Source: Enterococcus sp.
GTDB taxonomy: Bacteria; Bacillota; Bacilli; Lactobacillales; Enterococcaceae
Reading direction: 5' to 3'
DNA: 64,000 nt
NCBI RefSeq assembly: GCF_022711995.1
Contig: NZ_JALAHI010000116.1
Coordinates: 41,459-105,458, forward strand
This document shows positions 9,215 to 18,080 of this stretch, piece by piece (the first letter of the stretch is position 1; the number at the start of each line of letters is the position of its first letter). The notes under the pieces were generated by a model. That model saw nothing but the letters and a program-made list of their open reading frames with translations, did not search any database and was not told the DNA's origin. Both the position numbers and the translations under genes were made by a program.

Positions 9215-11362
9215 TTAATGCACATGACTGATTTTCTTTAATTGATTGATTTGTCGGGCAACATGCAAGATCAGCTGCTGCTGATTGGTAGTAAGTGTTC
9301 CTCCATAAAGATACGCTTCATAGCTCTCAGTCAGTTGGACAAAACTGCCATGAAAAATAGGATAAATAGCCTCCAATCGGCGGGCATACTCACTAAGCGG
9401 TTCCGAATCAGCGTGAAAAAGCACCTTTGTCATTTGTTTCAATAAGAGAGGGTAGGCCGTCGCTAATGGTTCCGGGCGAAAACGACAAATCAACCAAATG
9501 CGTATCCGGAAAAAGTAACGGCGCAAAAGATACAGCAATCCCAACACGATCAAACAAGCAGCCCCTCGTAGAAAATAGCGGAGCCATTGCGTTGTTTCAG
9601 TGGTAGCCGGCTGCATCTCCGTTGATGAAACAGTGGAGCTGCTGGTGGTCGACGGGCTGGTCTCGCTGCTGCTGGCAGAAGTGAGGCTAGAACTGCTGGT
9701 TTCGGGTACTTCTTCTGAAGAGACCGTGGTTGTTGGCAATTCAGGACGATCAGGATTTTGAAAGTTCGGCGTTGGCTCAAAGGGTACCCAGCCAAAACCG
9801 GCAAAGTAGACTTCAGCCCAAGAGTGGGCGTTGCGGTTTCTCACGGTAAATGTCGTCAAGCCATTTTCAGTTTGAGCATCTCCCGGCGAAAACCCTTTGA
9901 CCCAGCGAGCTGGAATATCGAGTGTCCGTAATAACACCACCATTGCGGAAGAAAAATTGTCGCAATAGCCAACTTTAGATTCAAACAAAAATTGATCGAC
10001 ATAGTCTTGTTCTTCTGCTGGATAGACGGCATCCGTCTTTGAATAGCGGAATTCAATCGAATTTTTCAAGTGATTTTCAATGGCTGTGACTTGTTCGAAG
10101 ACAGTATCTTGCTCTTCTGTGATCGAGCGGGCAAGTGCCGGAATCCGTTCGGGAAGGTTCTCTGGCAATTGCGTATAATCAACGGGAGTATCTGGCTGTT
10201 GCAGCGGCAATGACTGCAATGCTTCAGCGGCGTATTCCGCTGGCTGCCAAGCCAGTGAGATTTCGATCTGTTGCTGCGGCTCCATTAAATCCACTCGCTG
10301 GACCGCATCATCAACGATAAATCCAGTGGCGCCTTCTTCAATCGTAATTTCGCTGCTTCCGTAGGGTAGTGGCAAATAGTCCCCTTGATTGGCTAAATAA
10401 AGTTGGATGTTTGTCATTTCCAGATAGGGCTGCTGGTAACTGCTATCGGCGATCTTCAGGGAGTGTGGGTCTGTCCGCAGGTCTTCTTCCCGCTGCGTAT
10501 TGATCCATCCCTTGCCAGAATAGAAATCTTTGCTTTCTACTCGCCAATAGTGGCGGGTCTCCTGCCGTGCGGTAAACAAGACCGTATCATCGTCTAGTAA
10601 GGGGCCGCCTAATTGTCGGTCATTCTCACTAAAGCCTGTTCGTGATCCACTAGGTGCACCGTATTCCTCGACAAAGCGATAAAATCCTATCTGATTGGCT
10701 TGCGTGCGGATTCCTGTAGTAGCAGCTACCAAGCGATCACGAATCCCTGTTTTTGGCAACAAGCTCCCACCTACCAAGAGAAATGCGCATAGCAGTGTCA
10801 GACCTAACCAGAATCGCCATTCCCTAATTGTCTTTAGCTGTTGCGTTTTGATCAGGCTACAAAGAACTCCGCAAAAACAGACACCTAGCAAATGCCAGGT
10901 TAAATTGAAATCATTAAAAATCACGACAGTCAGCAAATAAACGGCCATTCCTCCGTAGACGAGAGAAAAGCGCTGAAGATAAATCGAACACACGGCTAGC
11001 AAGAGAATACTGGTAACAATAATTGTTACCGCAACAATTTCAGTAATATAACCGACCCTGCCAGCTAGAATCTCGCTGACAGCTGTTAGCAGGTCGTCGA
11101 AATACCGGACAAACCAGGTGAAGGAGAAACTTTCTCCGTAAGGAAAAAAACGATAAAGAGTCACTAGCCAGCCGATGAAATAAAAGGGCAAGCTGTAGCG
11201 AATCCGCGGACTTACTATACTCACGAGGCAAACCAGCAATGCATAGAGTAGTAGGGTGGGTTGATGCCCCAAGTGGTAGACGGCTAAAAACGGTAGTGCC
11301 GTCAAAAGGATGCCTAAATAAGTCAATGCTCCGATTACCGCTTTTTTGATCAAACGATTCAT
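9215..11362 (-). CDS. Membrane transglutaminase-like protein (TgpA/YebA type)
   Basis: The 715-residue protein begins with about six membrane segments (residues 1-210). A large extracellular part follows with a transglutaminase-core domain: Cys467 in GYCDNFSSAMVVLL, His513 in NRNAHSWAEV, and Glu529 in the usual aspartate position (VPFEPTP). A Ser/Thr-rich linker, one more membrane segment and a cytoplasmic tail complete it. This architecture is the DUF3488-transglut-DUF4129 family. These proteins are always found next to MoxR and DUF58 genes, as here, and are thought to act in envelope or cell-wall assembly; their reaction is not established. The ATG overlaps the DUF58 stop by 4 bases (ATGA). 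It is the last gene of the operon. Confidence 0.9.
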   Translation of the reverse strand: MNRLIKKAVIGALTYLGILLTALPFLAVYHLGHQPTLLLYALLVCLVSIVSPRIRYSLPFYFIGWLVTLYRFFPYGESFSFTWFVRYFDDLLTAVSEILAGRVGYITEIVAVTIIVTSILLLAVCSIYLQRFSLVYGGMAVYLLTVVIFNDFNLTWHLLGVCFCGVLCSLIKTQQLKTIREWRFWLGLTLLCAFLLVGGSLLPKTGIRDRLVAATTGIRTQANQIGFYRFVEEYGAPSGSRTGFSENDRQLGGPLLDDDTVLFTARQETRHYWRVESKDFYSGKGWINTQREEDLRTDPHSLKIADSSYQQPYLEMTNIQLYLANQGDYLPLPYGSSEITIEEGATGFIVDDAVQRVDLMEPQQQIEISLAWQPAEYAAEALQSLPLQQPDTPVDYTQLPENLPERIPALARSITEEQDTVFEQVTAIENHLKNSIEFRYSKTDAVYPAEEQDYVDQFLFESKVGYCDNFSSAMVVLLRTLDIPARWVKGFSPGDAQTENGLTTFTVRNRNAHSWAEVYFAGFGWVPFEPTPNFQNPDRPELPTTTVSSEEVPETSSSSLTSASSSETSPSTTSSSTVSSTEMQPATTETTQWLRYFLRGAACLIVLGLLYLLRRYFFRIRIWLICRFRPEPLATAYPLLLKQMTKVLFHADSEPLSEYARRLEAIYPIFHGSFVQLTESYEAYLYGGTLTTNQQQLILHVARQINQLKKISHVH

Positions 11363-12384
11363 CCAGACACCTCTTTTCTTGCCATTCGTTGAATCAAGTC
11401 TTGATAGGTATAAATTTGTAGTGTGTTGCCTCGCACCATGGTTTCTCTATAGGCTTCTAGTGCAGAGGAGATAACCGGTGCAAGGATAATCACATGATGG
11501 CCAGAAATTTTTGGTAGTTGTTGCGGCGTCGCGGTAAAGGGTTGAATCGCTGCGAAAGCACCAGCTTGAACCTGATAAGGAGAAGCGAGCTTTTCGCCGA
11601 TCAGCACTGGTTGAAAAGTAATTTTTTTATACAAAAGATTGTGTAACGAAAAAAAGAGGGCCAATGTCTCTTCAAACAGTGCATGAGATTCACCCCAAAA
11701 CAGCAAAGTCAACTCCTGCTGCTGCTCCGTTTCATGTTCCCGATAGATCAGTTCTTGCTGTTTGCTGGACAGCTTCCAGTCAATATGCTTCAATGAATCT
11801 CCTTGCTGGTAATTGCGGTAATTGCGAATCGTGAAATTCGGCTCGCCGTAAGTATATTTTCGCACCTGTTTTTCAAAAAGCGTCAGTAATGAGATGACTT
11901 CGGGCTTATTTTCTGGCAATACAAGTAGCTCTTGTTGTAGTTGAAGGATCCGCTTTTTCTTGAAAATTCCCCAGAGATCATGACTTGTTAAGGTTACTGG
12001 TAGACCACTGTATACCCCGCGAGCGGTGGGGAGCCATAACACCTCTAAGCGAAAGGATTCTCCCCGGTAAAAGGTGAGGGTCTGTTCCTGCTCTTGAAAG
12101 CGCAGCGTCAACTTAGGGATCGGCAATAGGGTTGGCCGATAGTTGAATACTTGCAGCGGCAAAGGCGTTTCTTGATTTCGTTGTGTTTGGATCGACTCTT
12201 CTAGTGTCACTTGGATTTTATTGAGGGAAGGCAATGTGAATAACAGGTCAGCAAGTAGTAACAAGGTCAGAAAAAAGAAGAGGCTCCAGCCTGCTTCATT
12301 ATTAAAAACAATGCAATAGCTTAGTAGAAGGAAATAAGTGGCAAAAAACAAACAAAATTTTCCAATCAAACGCGTTCGTCTCAT
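11359..12384 (-). CDS. DUF58 domain protein
   Basis: This 341-residue protein has two closely spaced membrane segments at residues 10-55. A beta-rich region and a DUF58/von Willebrand-A-like domain follow, with the family hallmark YRNYQQGDSLKHIDWK near residue 190 and YREHETEQQQ after it. DUF58 proteins pair with MoxR ATPases and membrane transglutaminases; the biochemical role is unknown. The gene starts two bases after the moxR stop, with GAGG in the end of moxR as ribosome site, and ends in a 4-base overlap with the next gene. Tight translational coupling suggests a fixed complex. Confidence 0.9.
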   Translation of the reverse strand: MRRTRLIGKFCLFFATYFLLLSYCIVFNNEAGWSLFFFLTLLLLADLLFTLPSLNKIQVTLEESIQTQRNQETPLPLQVFNYRPTLLPIPKLTLRFQEQEQTLTFYRGESFRLEVLWLPTARGVYSGLPVTLTSHDLWGIFKKKRILQLQQELLVLPENKPEVISLLTLFEKQVRKYTYGEPNFTIRNYRNYQQGDSLKHIDWKLSSKQQELIYREHETEQQQELTLLFWGESHALFEETLALFFSLHNLLYKKITFQPVLIGEKLASPYQVQAGAFAAIQPFTATPQQLPKISGHHVIILAPVISSALEAYRETMVRGNTLQIYTYQDLIQRMARKEVSG

Positions 12385-12386
12385 AA

Positions 12387-13325
12387 TCAGCGCCTCACTG
12401 GAACAGGAACTCGCTGAATCATCTGTTTCATGATTTCGGACAGGCTTTCTTGAGTGCCGGCGATTCCGCCTTTCAATAATAAGCGATGCCCAAAAACAGC
12501 TGGTAAGATTCGTTGCAAGTCTTGTGGTGTCACATACCTGCGACCTTCTGTCAATGCCAGCGCTTTTGCCCCTTTTAAAAAAGCAATCCCACCACGAGGG
12601 CTGATGCCTAAATCAATGGCATTATGATTGCGGCTTGCTTGGACCAATTGCAGCGCATAGCGGGCGACTTGGTCTTCTACCAACACTTGATCGACTCTTT
12701 GTTTCAGTAAGGTAACTTCTTGTGCGGTCAATATTGTTTGGATTTGTTCCAGCGATTGCTGACGCTGACCAATCAGTAAAGACAGCTCATCTTGAAAAGC
12801 AGGGTAGCCAATATGCAAGCGAAACAAAAAGCGATCCAGTTGTGCTTCCGGTAATGGATAGGTTCCTTCATATTCGATTGGATTTTGAGTGGCCAAAACA
12901 AAAAAATGTGGACTTAGCGGATAGGTTTGATTATCGATGGTGACATGGTTCTCCGACATGGCTTCCAATAAAGCCGCTTGCGTTCGAGGGGTGGTCCGAT
13001 TGATTTCATCTGCAAGTAACACAGAAGTAAAGATGGGACCCGGTCGAAATTCAAATTGCTGGTTTTCCGGGTTGAAGATCGATACACCTAAGATGTCATT
13101 GGGCAACAGATCGGGGGTAAATTGAATGCGTTTATAGTCGCTTTGGATGGCTTTTGCCAACGATTTGACCAGCATCGTTTTTCCTACTCCCGGAATATCT
13201 TCAAATAAAACGTGTCCCCCTGCCAGCAAAGCCGCCACAGTGAGTTGGATCACGTCTCGTTTACCTAAAATCACCTTCTCAACTTCATTGATCAGGGCGT
13301 CGATTTTTTGTAATTCATCTGCCAT
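12387..13325 (-). CDS. MoxR-family AAA+ ATPase
   Basis: This 312-residue cytoplasmic AAA+ ATPase shows Walker A GVGKTML, Walker B VLLADEINR, sensor 1 FVLATQNP and an arginine-finger region EAQLDRFLF. MoxR proteins are chaperone-like ATPases thought to mature or insert metal centres or assemble partner complexes. Here the partners are presumably the DUF58 and transglutaminase proteins encoded immediately downstream. The start codon follows AAGGAGGTTGAAA. It is the first gene of a three-gene minus-strand operon. No substrate can be read from the sequence. Confidence 0.93.
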   Translation of the reverse strand: MADELQKIDALINEVEKVILGKRDVIQLTVAALLAGGHVLFEDIPGVGKTMLVKSLAKAIQSDYKRIQFTPDLLPNDILGVSIFNPENQQFEFRPGPIFTSVLLADEINRTTPRTQAALLEAMSENHVTIDNQTYPLSPHFFVLATQNPIEYEGTYPLPEAQLDRFLFRLHIGYPAFQDELSLLIGQRQQSLEQIQTILTAQEVTLLKQRVDQVLVEDQVARYALQLVQASRNHNAIDLGISPRGGIAFLKGAKALALTEGRRYVTPQDLQRILPAVFGHRLLLKGGIAGTQESLSEIMKQMIQRVPVPVRR

Positions 13326-13383
13326 TTTTCAACCTCCTTGAGCCTTTTCTTTTATTGTATCGGTTTTTATTTGCAATCGCAAT

Positions 13384-15240
13384 TTATTGACGGCGACTTC
13401 CAGCTTCAGGAAGAAAACGAGTCAAGCAATGGGCAGCTATCTGATCTGCTTGTCGCAAATTCCAAGCGTTTGTTCCTGGTTGCGCTGTGGCGGCGGTTAG
13501 CCAGTGAATGCCTTCTGTCGGAATGCCAAAACAGTAAAGCCCTTCTTGGACTTGATCGTTTGGATCAAGCAATTGACCTGTGGTCGGATCGACGGCAATG
13601 GCTCCTGTGTAAAAAGGGGGTTCCTCAGGAATGTATAACTTATGAGGATGGGCAATGCCATCAGCGAGTAATTGCCGTAACAATGGATTAGCGGTACGAC
13701 GAATATCTGTCGATTGAATCCGAGCCTCCAATACCTGCTCGGCGGAATATCGTTGTTGGGGATAGTTTGTTGAATAGGCCACGAAGGTGTCGCTTTCTTC
13801 AAGGGTCATTTTTGGACCAAGTATCGTGACGATATCTGCTTCGATCAGTGCGATCAATTCTCGAATGCGCTGAAGTGGGGGACCAATCGATAAAAAGGCG
13901 TTCAAAGGAACGAATGACTGCCAGAATGTTTCTTTCAATGCTTTTGGCGAAAACAATTGATGATCAAGCATAAAGCGCAAGGGATCTCGCAAATCTTTTA
14001 ATAGTTCAAACATACTGCTGATGGGGCTAGTTAAATTTCCTTTGGCCGCTTCTGTGACATCCCAAGTAAGATAGGTTAACAGAAAGTCGCGCAGCGATTG
14101 GCCCTCTTTTCTTTCGTAAGGATCTAAGATATAGCGCCAGTCTAACCAATTTTGGCGAGGGATTTGGAAGTCTATCAAAACATCGGTGGCTCCATTTTGG
14201 CGGACAAACTGTTCAGTAAAAGCCGCTTGAAAAGCCGCTTGATCACCTTCAGACTCTTGAGACAGCCAGCGTTGATAATACACAAGTTCCATTTCTTTTT
14301 GCAAATAAAAGAAAAACTCAGTGGACTGATCTGGCCCTTGTACTTGCCAAGAGCGGAGTCGTTCCGTTGTCAAGAAGCGGGGCGTAATCTGTTCTGTTGG
14401 CTGCTTCTGATTGGCTCCTCGTGCATGGTAGGGCACACCTCTTCCTGAGCCGGCAATGATTAGGGGTTCATTGCCCGAAGGAATGTAGCGAAGGTGATCA
14501 GAACCAATAAAGACACCGCCGCGATCTGTGGTCAAACGGGTGACATAATCAAAGAAGGTCAATCCTAGACCTCGCAGAATGACAGGTTCTCCGCCTTTAA
14601 CTTTATGGAAATCGACATCCGCGGCATTCTGAGGCGGAGAGTACAAAAAGCCTTTCTGGCGAGCAAATTCGTTTAATCGATTTTCTTCTTCTGTAGGCAA
14701 GACTTGATGATGCCCGACTGCCAGAATCACTCGGTCCAATTGGAAAGAATGACTGTCTGTTTCAAGTAAATAGCAGGATTGTTTCAGTTTCAGGCCAATG
14801 GCGTTTTCTTGCAAGTATGTCAATGTGATGAATGGGGGCAGAGTTTCAATCAATTGCTGATAAAACCATTTCTGATACAGCCCGTATAATGCCCGAGAAC
14901 AATGACCGTCAGGATCTAAGTTGTCAATTTCTAGTACCAGTGAGGGCTGATTTTTTTTAGCAAAATTCCTACCGTCTTTTTTTGCCCACTCGTACAGGCT
15001 GGGACCGGGATTGATTGGGCCGCCAGTTCCTAACGTTTCGTCAGTAAAGAGGGTGACTTGACTGGTTACAGAATTGAGTAATAAACTTTGCGGTTGATTC
15101 GTTTGCCAAATCGCCCCTCCTGGTGGATAGGGATCAATCAATGTAAGGGATAGGGACTGCTGGTTGACACTGGCTTGAGCAATCAACCTTTCACATAGTG
15201 ACAATCCACGTGGTCCGGCACCGATGACAGCGATGTTCAT
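13384..15240 (-). CDS. Large FAD/NAD(P)-binding protein (NAD_binding_9 family)
   Basis: About 618 residues with an N-terminal dinucleotide fold, IAVIGAGPRGLSLCERL, continuing with PYPPGGAIWQTNQP. This is the FAD-NAD(P)-binding family typified by PF13454. The C-terminal part has GLYCFGIPTEGIHWLTA, which closes the FAD site in such proteins. These proteins are uncharacterised flavoproteins, sometimes likened to lysine/ornithine N-monooxygenases. Two ATGs lie six bases apart: the one at 15246 sits directly against GGAGGA, so the one at 15240, seven bases from it, is preferred. The gene is monocistronic, separated by 58 bases from moxR and divergent from the glyoxalase-fold gene. Its substrate is unknown. 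Confidence 0.85.
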   Translation of the reverse strand: MNIAVIGAGPRGLSLCERLIAQASVNQQSLSLTLIDPYPPGGAIWQTNQPQSLLLNSVTSQVTLFTDETLGTGGPINPGPSLYEWAKKDGRNFAKKNQPSLVLEIDNLDPDGHCSRALYGLYQKWFYQQLIETLPPFITLTYLQENAIGLKLKQSCYLLETDSHSFQLDRVILAVGHHQVLPTEEENRLNEFARQKGFLYSPPQNAADVDFHKVKGGEPVILRGLGLTFFDYVTRLTTDRGGVFIGSDHLRYIPSGNEPLIIAGSGRGVPYHARGANQKQPTEQITPRFLTTERLRSWQVQGPDQSTEFFFYLQKEMELVYYQRWLSQESEGDQAAFQAAFTEQFVRQNGATDVLIDFQIPRQNWLDWRYILDPYERKEGQSLRDFLLTYLTWDVTEAAKGNLTSPISSMFELLKDLRDPLRFMLDHQLFSPKALKETFWQSFVPLNAFLSIGPPLQRIRELIALIEADIVTILGPKMTLEESDTFVAYSTNYPQQRYSAEQVLEARIQSTDIRRTANPLLRQLLADGIAHPHKLYIPEEPPFYTGAIAVDPTTGQLLDPNDQVQEGLYCFGIPTEGIHWLTAATAQPGTNAWNLRQADQIAAHCLTRFLPEAGSRRQ

Positions 15241-15418
15241 TTTCATTCCTCCTTCGCAAACGGGAGAATTTTTTTTTGATCAATGACTTATTTTCTTTCA
15301 CTTTAGAGAAATTTTAGCGGAACTGCAACTATTGCGACTGCTTTTAGAAAAACCATTCAAGTAATGGCTAAAAATAAGAGGAAAGAAGAAAGCGGATTGC
15401 TCTGTGATAGGAATAAAA

Positions 15419-15447
15419 TTGCTGGAAAGCGGAAACTTCGATACAAT
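15419..15447 (+). promoter_or_regulatory. Promoter of the glyoxalase-fold gene
   Basis: TTGCTG (15419-15424) and TACAAT (15442-15447) are separated by 17 bases, about 80 bases upstream of the start codon. The remaining 170 bases back to the divergent FAD gene hold A/T-rich sequence with nothing else recognised. Confidence 0.65.
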
Positions 15448-15526
15448 GAAGAAGAGAAGAATCGGGAATGATCAAAAGACAAATACAGTCGATTCTTTTC
15501 AGACTAAAAGCGAAAAGAGGGATACG

Positions 15527-15907
15527 ATGTTTGTAGAACACATTGCCATTTGGGTTCGTGATTTAGAAAAAATGGCCGAATTTTATGAAACCTATTTTGG
15601 TGCCCAACGTTCTGAAAAATACCACAATACCAAGACTGGCTTTCAATCTTATTTTTTGCGTTTTGACTCCGGCAGTCGGATCGAATTAACGACAAAACAG
15701 CATCTTCACCCTGGCGGAACCGACACATTGGGCTACACGCACTTAGCGATGGCGCTGAAAAGCCAAGCAGAAGTCGATGCCTATGCCCAACGGTTTGTTG
15801 CAGATGGCTTTCCTTTACTGAGTGGTCCCAGAACCACAGGGGATGGCTACTATGAAGCGGTAATCCAAGACCCTGAAGGAAATCTGATCGAAATTACGGT
15901 AGCCTAA
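15527..15907 (+). CDS. VOC/glyoxalase-fold metalloenzyme or resistance-like protein
   Basis: This 126-residue protein is one vicinal-oxygen-chelate domain made of two beta-alpha-beta-beta-beta modules. It opens with VEHIAIWVRDLEKMAEFY and has likely metal ligands His5 (EHIAIW), His in YTHLAMAL, and Glu in the C-terminal GNLIEITV. It may be a lactoylglutathione-lyase-like detoxifying enzyme, but the family also includes dioxygenases and antibiotic-binding proteins, so the substrate is open. The start at 15527 was chosen because AAGAGGGATACG precedes it; upstream in-frame codons lack a ribosome site. The gene stands alone between its own promoter and a terminator. Confidence 0.85.
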   Translation: MFVEHIAIWVRDLEKMAEFYETYFGAQRSEKYHNTKTGFQSYFLRFDSGSRIELTTKQHLHPGGTDTLGYTHLAMALKSQAEVDAYAQRFVADGFPLLSGPRTTGDGYYEAVIQDPEGNLIEITVA

Positions 15908-15908
15908 C

Positions 15909-15978
15909 AAAAAACGAACGTTCTCTTTGCATTTGACGTACATAGACGCTTGAATGAAAGACTCACGTTCGTTTTTTT
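15909..15978. terminator. Bidirectional terminator
   Basis: AAAAAACGAACGT at 15909-15921 pairs with ACGTTCGTTTTTT at 15965-15977, with a 43-base loop. T runs occur on both strands, serving the glyoxalase gene and the convergent ROK gene. Confidence 0.8.
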
Positions 15979-16006
15979 GCCAACCTTATTGAACAACAGT
16001 GAGGGG

Positions 16007-17002
16007 TTAGCAGGATAAATCATAAGGGGTGTTGCGGAAAAGCAGCCAGTGAAGTCCGAAGATCATCGCTTGATCGAAGTCTTGCACAAAGGTATAGATA
16101 GGTTGATTAGGCTGCTTGGCAATCAATGGATCTTGGGTGATGGCCGCTAACAAGTCCTCTTCAATGGCTGCTGTACTGGCGAAAATAAACCGGTCCGGTG
16201 CTAAGGCAGCATTGTAAAAAGGGACTAATGCAGCTAGACGAGCAATTAATTCCTGGATACTCTTCGGTGCGCCTTGATCGAGAAAGCCTGGCAAGTATTT
16301 TGCTTCTCCAGCCAGGGCGTTTTTTCCTTCCAAAAGCCAAGCGTTGAAAATCAACGTGATCCCCGGCATGCTATTTTCAGGGTTATAGATCCCTACGATG
16401 TTTTCTGACAAGGAAATTTGTTTAGCGATACAGTGGCCCACAGTCAGCAGGTGGGCGTCGTTTTGATACACGCAAGGCAGAGAAGTAACTTCTTTAAATA
16501 GCTGGTCAAGATTCCAGCCATCAAATTTTTCATACCAACTGGAGGTCACCACACCTTGACTGATTTTCCCTGGTAACAGCACAGCGATTTGCTGCGCTTC
16601 GGGGAAGGCTTCGATGGATTGGCGAACCAGGATTTGAAAGGCAGCGGGTGTGATTTCAGTGAATGCCTGTTGCTGAGTGGCTAAGACTGTTCCTTTTAAA
16701 TCAATGAGATAGCTTTTTAACACCAACTTGCGGTCAACTTCTACCAATGCCAATAAGAGTGATTTGGCGTATTGATAATTAAAGCGATATTCGATCGCCG
16801 GCCGGCCGATTTCTCTTTGAATGAGCTCGCCCTTGGTCACGCTGCCTTCTGCAACAAGTTCCTTTAATAAAGAATTGATCGTTACCATGCTGATGCCGGT
16901 ATCTTTCACTAGGTCGGATGCAAAAGAGGATCCTTTCTTGAATAACTCTTTTAAAACGACTTGAATATTCTGTTGCCGAATCAAGTTTTTGTTGGCAGAC
17001 AT
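16007..17002 (-). CDS. ROK-family transcriptional regulator
   Basis: This 331-residue protein has an N-terminal winged helix (residues 1-65: ASDLVKDTGISMVTINSLLKEL, then GRPAIEYRF in the wing) followed by a ROK sugar-binding domain without a clear ATP phosphate motif. This is the NagC/XylR pattern: a DNA-binding repressor released by a sugar or sugar phosphate. The usual ROK zinc motif (GHxxC...CxCGxxGC) is not evident, so ligand recognition may be divergent. It is divergent from a HAD phosphatase gene, and AT-rich palindromes with a shared half-site lie between them. It most likely represses itself and that gene. The start codon follows a GGAGG-type site. Confidence 0.85.
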   Translation of the reverse strand: MSANKNLIRQQNIQVVLKELFKKGSSFASDLVKDTGISMVTINSLLKELVAEGSVTKGELIQREIGRPAIEYRFNYQYAKSLLLALVEVDRKLVLKSYLIDLKGTVLATQQQAFTEITPAAFQILVRQSIEAFPEAQQIAVLLPGKISQGVVTSSWYEKFDGWNLDQLFKEVTSLPCVYQNDAHLLTVGHCIAKQISLSENIVGIYNPENSMPGITLIFNAWLLEGKNALAGEAKYLPGFLDQGAPKSIQELIARLAALVPFYNAALAPDRFIFASTAAIEEDLLAAITQDPLIAKQPNQPIYTFVQDFDQAMIFGLHWLLFRNTPYDLSC

Positions 17003-17028
17003 TAGGTTGCCTCCTTTAATGAATCTAG

Positions 17029-17039
17029 TTAATTAAGTA
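17029..17039. promoter_or_regulatory. Candidate operator half-site near the ROK gene
   Basis: TTAATTAAGTA here repeats the half-site of the palindrome at 17096-17117. It lies about 30 bases upstream of the ROK regulator start. Confidence 0.5.
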
Positions 17040-17081
17040 TAGCGACGAAGGAAGGGAATGTAAAGAAAGTTCGGATAGTGA

Positions 17082-17110
17082 TTGACGGTTTTTAGTTAAA
17101 TAAGTATACT
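17082..17110 (+). promoter_or_regulatory. Promoter of the HAD phosphatase gene
   Basis: TTGACG (17082-17087) and TATACT (17105-17110) are separated by 17 bases. The -10 box lies inside the palindrome at 17096-17117. Confidence 0.8.
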
Positions 17111-17117
17111 TAATTAA
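17096..17117. promoter_or_regulatory. Candidate ROK-repressor operator
   Basis: TTAAATAAGTA and TACTTAATTAA are inverted copies, matching at 10 of 11 positions. They cover the -10 element of the HAD gene promoter, so binding would block transcription. A further TTAATTAA lies at 17123-17130. Confidence 0.7.
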
Positions 17118-17164
17118 TAAAGTTAATTAAATAGAAAAGCGGATAGAGAAGGATGTGGCATAAG

Positions 17165-17974
17165 ATGATCAAACTGATCATTACAGATTTGGACGGAACC
17201 TTTTTAAACAGTCATGGAGATTTTGATCGGCAGCACTTCAAAAAAGTCAGTCAGTTGCTGGAACAAAAAGGCATTGCATTTGCTGCTTGTACAGGCAAGC
17301 AATGTGAGCGTGTCGAAGAGCTTTTTGGTGAGGAAGCAGCGAAAATTTGGATATTAGGGGATAGTGCAACACGAATCAAGCATCAGGGAGAGTATGTGTT
17401 TGAATCTTTACTTCCCAACGCATTGGGTCAGCGGCTGATCCAACAATTGGAACAGGTAGCAGATGACCATGTGATCATTGCTTGTACACCAACTGCTGCT
17501 TATATCAAGGAGACAACAAACCAAGAGAATGCCAAGAAGGTTCGCGGTTCTTATCGCGTGGTCAAGACCGTTGCTAGCTATCAGGAGTTTCAAGAAGATT
17601 TTGTAAAAGTAACCGTCTATGATCCGAAACTGCGCTGTTTTGATACCGTCAAGCACTTAGATTCTTTTGCTGAGGAATCTTATATCGTGGCTTCGGAAGC
17701 GGCGTGGATCGATATCACCAATCAAGGAGTTCATAAAGGAACGACAGTAGCCAAGCTGCAAGAACAGCTGGCAGTCAGCAAAGAAGAGACGATGGTCTTT
17801 GGGGATGGCTTGAATGATAGTGAATTAATGGCGGCTGGTACGTATAGCTTTGCCATGAAAAATGCTTTTGAAGAAATCAAAGAAGCTGCCGCTTTTGTGA
17901 CCCGCTCAAACGATGAAGACGGCGTGCTGCGAACCATTGAACTGCTGTTGGCATTACAGGAATCCAATCATTAA
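17165..17974 (+). CDS. HAD-superfamily (Cof-type) phosphatase
   Basis: This 269-residue cytoplasmic phosphatase is of the HAD IIB/Cof type. Motif I is ITDLDGTFLNS near the N terminus, with the nucleophile and acid/base aspartates. Motif IV is VFGDGLNDSELM near residue 215, preceded by the conserved lysine in VHKGTTVAKL. A C2 cap lies between. Such enzymes dephosphorylate sugar phosphates or related small molecules; the exact substrate is not visible. Two in-frame ATGs exist, at 17153 and 17165; AAGGA sits directly against the first, so the second is preferred. The gene is likely controlled by the divergent ROK repressor, which suggests a sugar-phosphate substrate. Confidence 0.87.
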   Translation: MIKLIITDLDGTFLNSHGDFDRQHFKKVSQLLEQKGIAFAACTGKQCERVEELFGEEAAKIWILGDSATRIKHQGEYVFESLLPNALGQRLIQQLEQVADDHVIIACTPTAAYIKETTNQENAKKVRGSYRVVKTVASYQEFQEDFVKVTVYDPKLRCFDTVKHLDSFAEESYIVASEAAWIDITNQGVHKGTTVAKLQEQLAVSKEETMVFGDGLNDSELMAAGTYSFAMKNAFEEIKEAAAFVTRSNDEDGVLRTIELLLALQESNH

Positions 17975-18010
17975 GCCGATCCTCCACACTTGCGAGAATA
18001 GAAAAAGCAA

Positions 18011-18066
18011 AAGGGACACAACCACAGGTTTCCTCTTTGAGGCCTGTCGTTGTGTCCCTTCGTTTT
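18011..18066. terminator. Bidirectional terminator between HAD and GH92 genes
   Basis: AAGGGACACAAC (18011-18022) pairs with GTTGTGTCCCTT (18049-18060). An inner stem pairs ACAGG with CCTGT. A short T run follows on the plus strand. The element lies between two convergent genes. Confidence 0.8.
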
Positions 18067-18080
18067 AGATTGGCTGTTGT

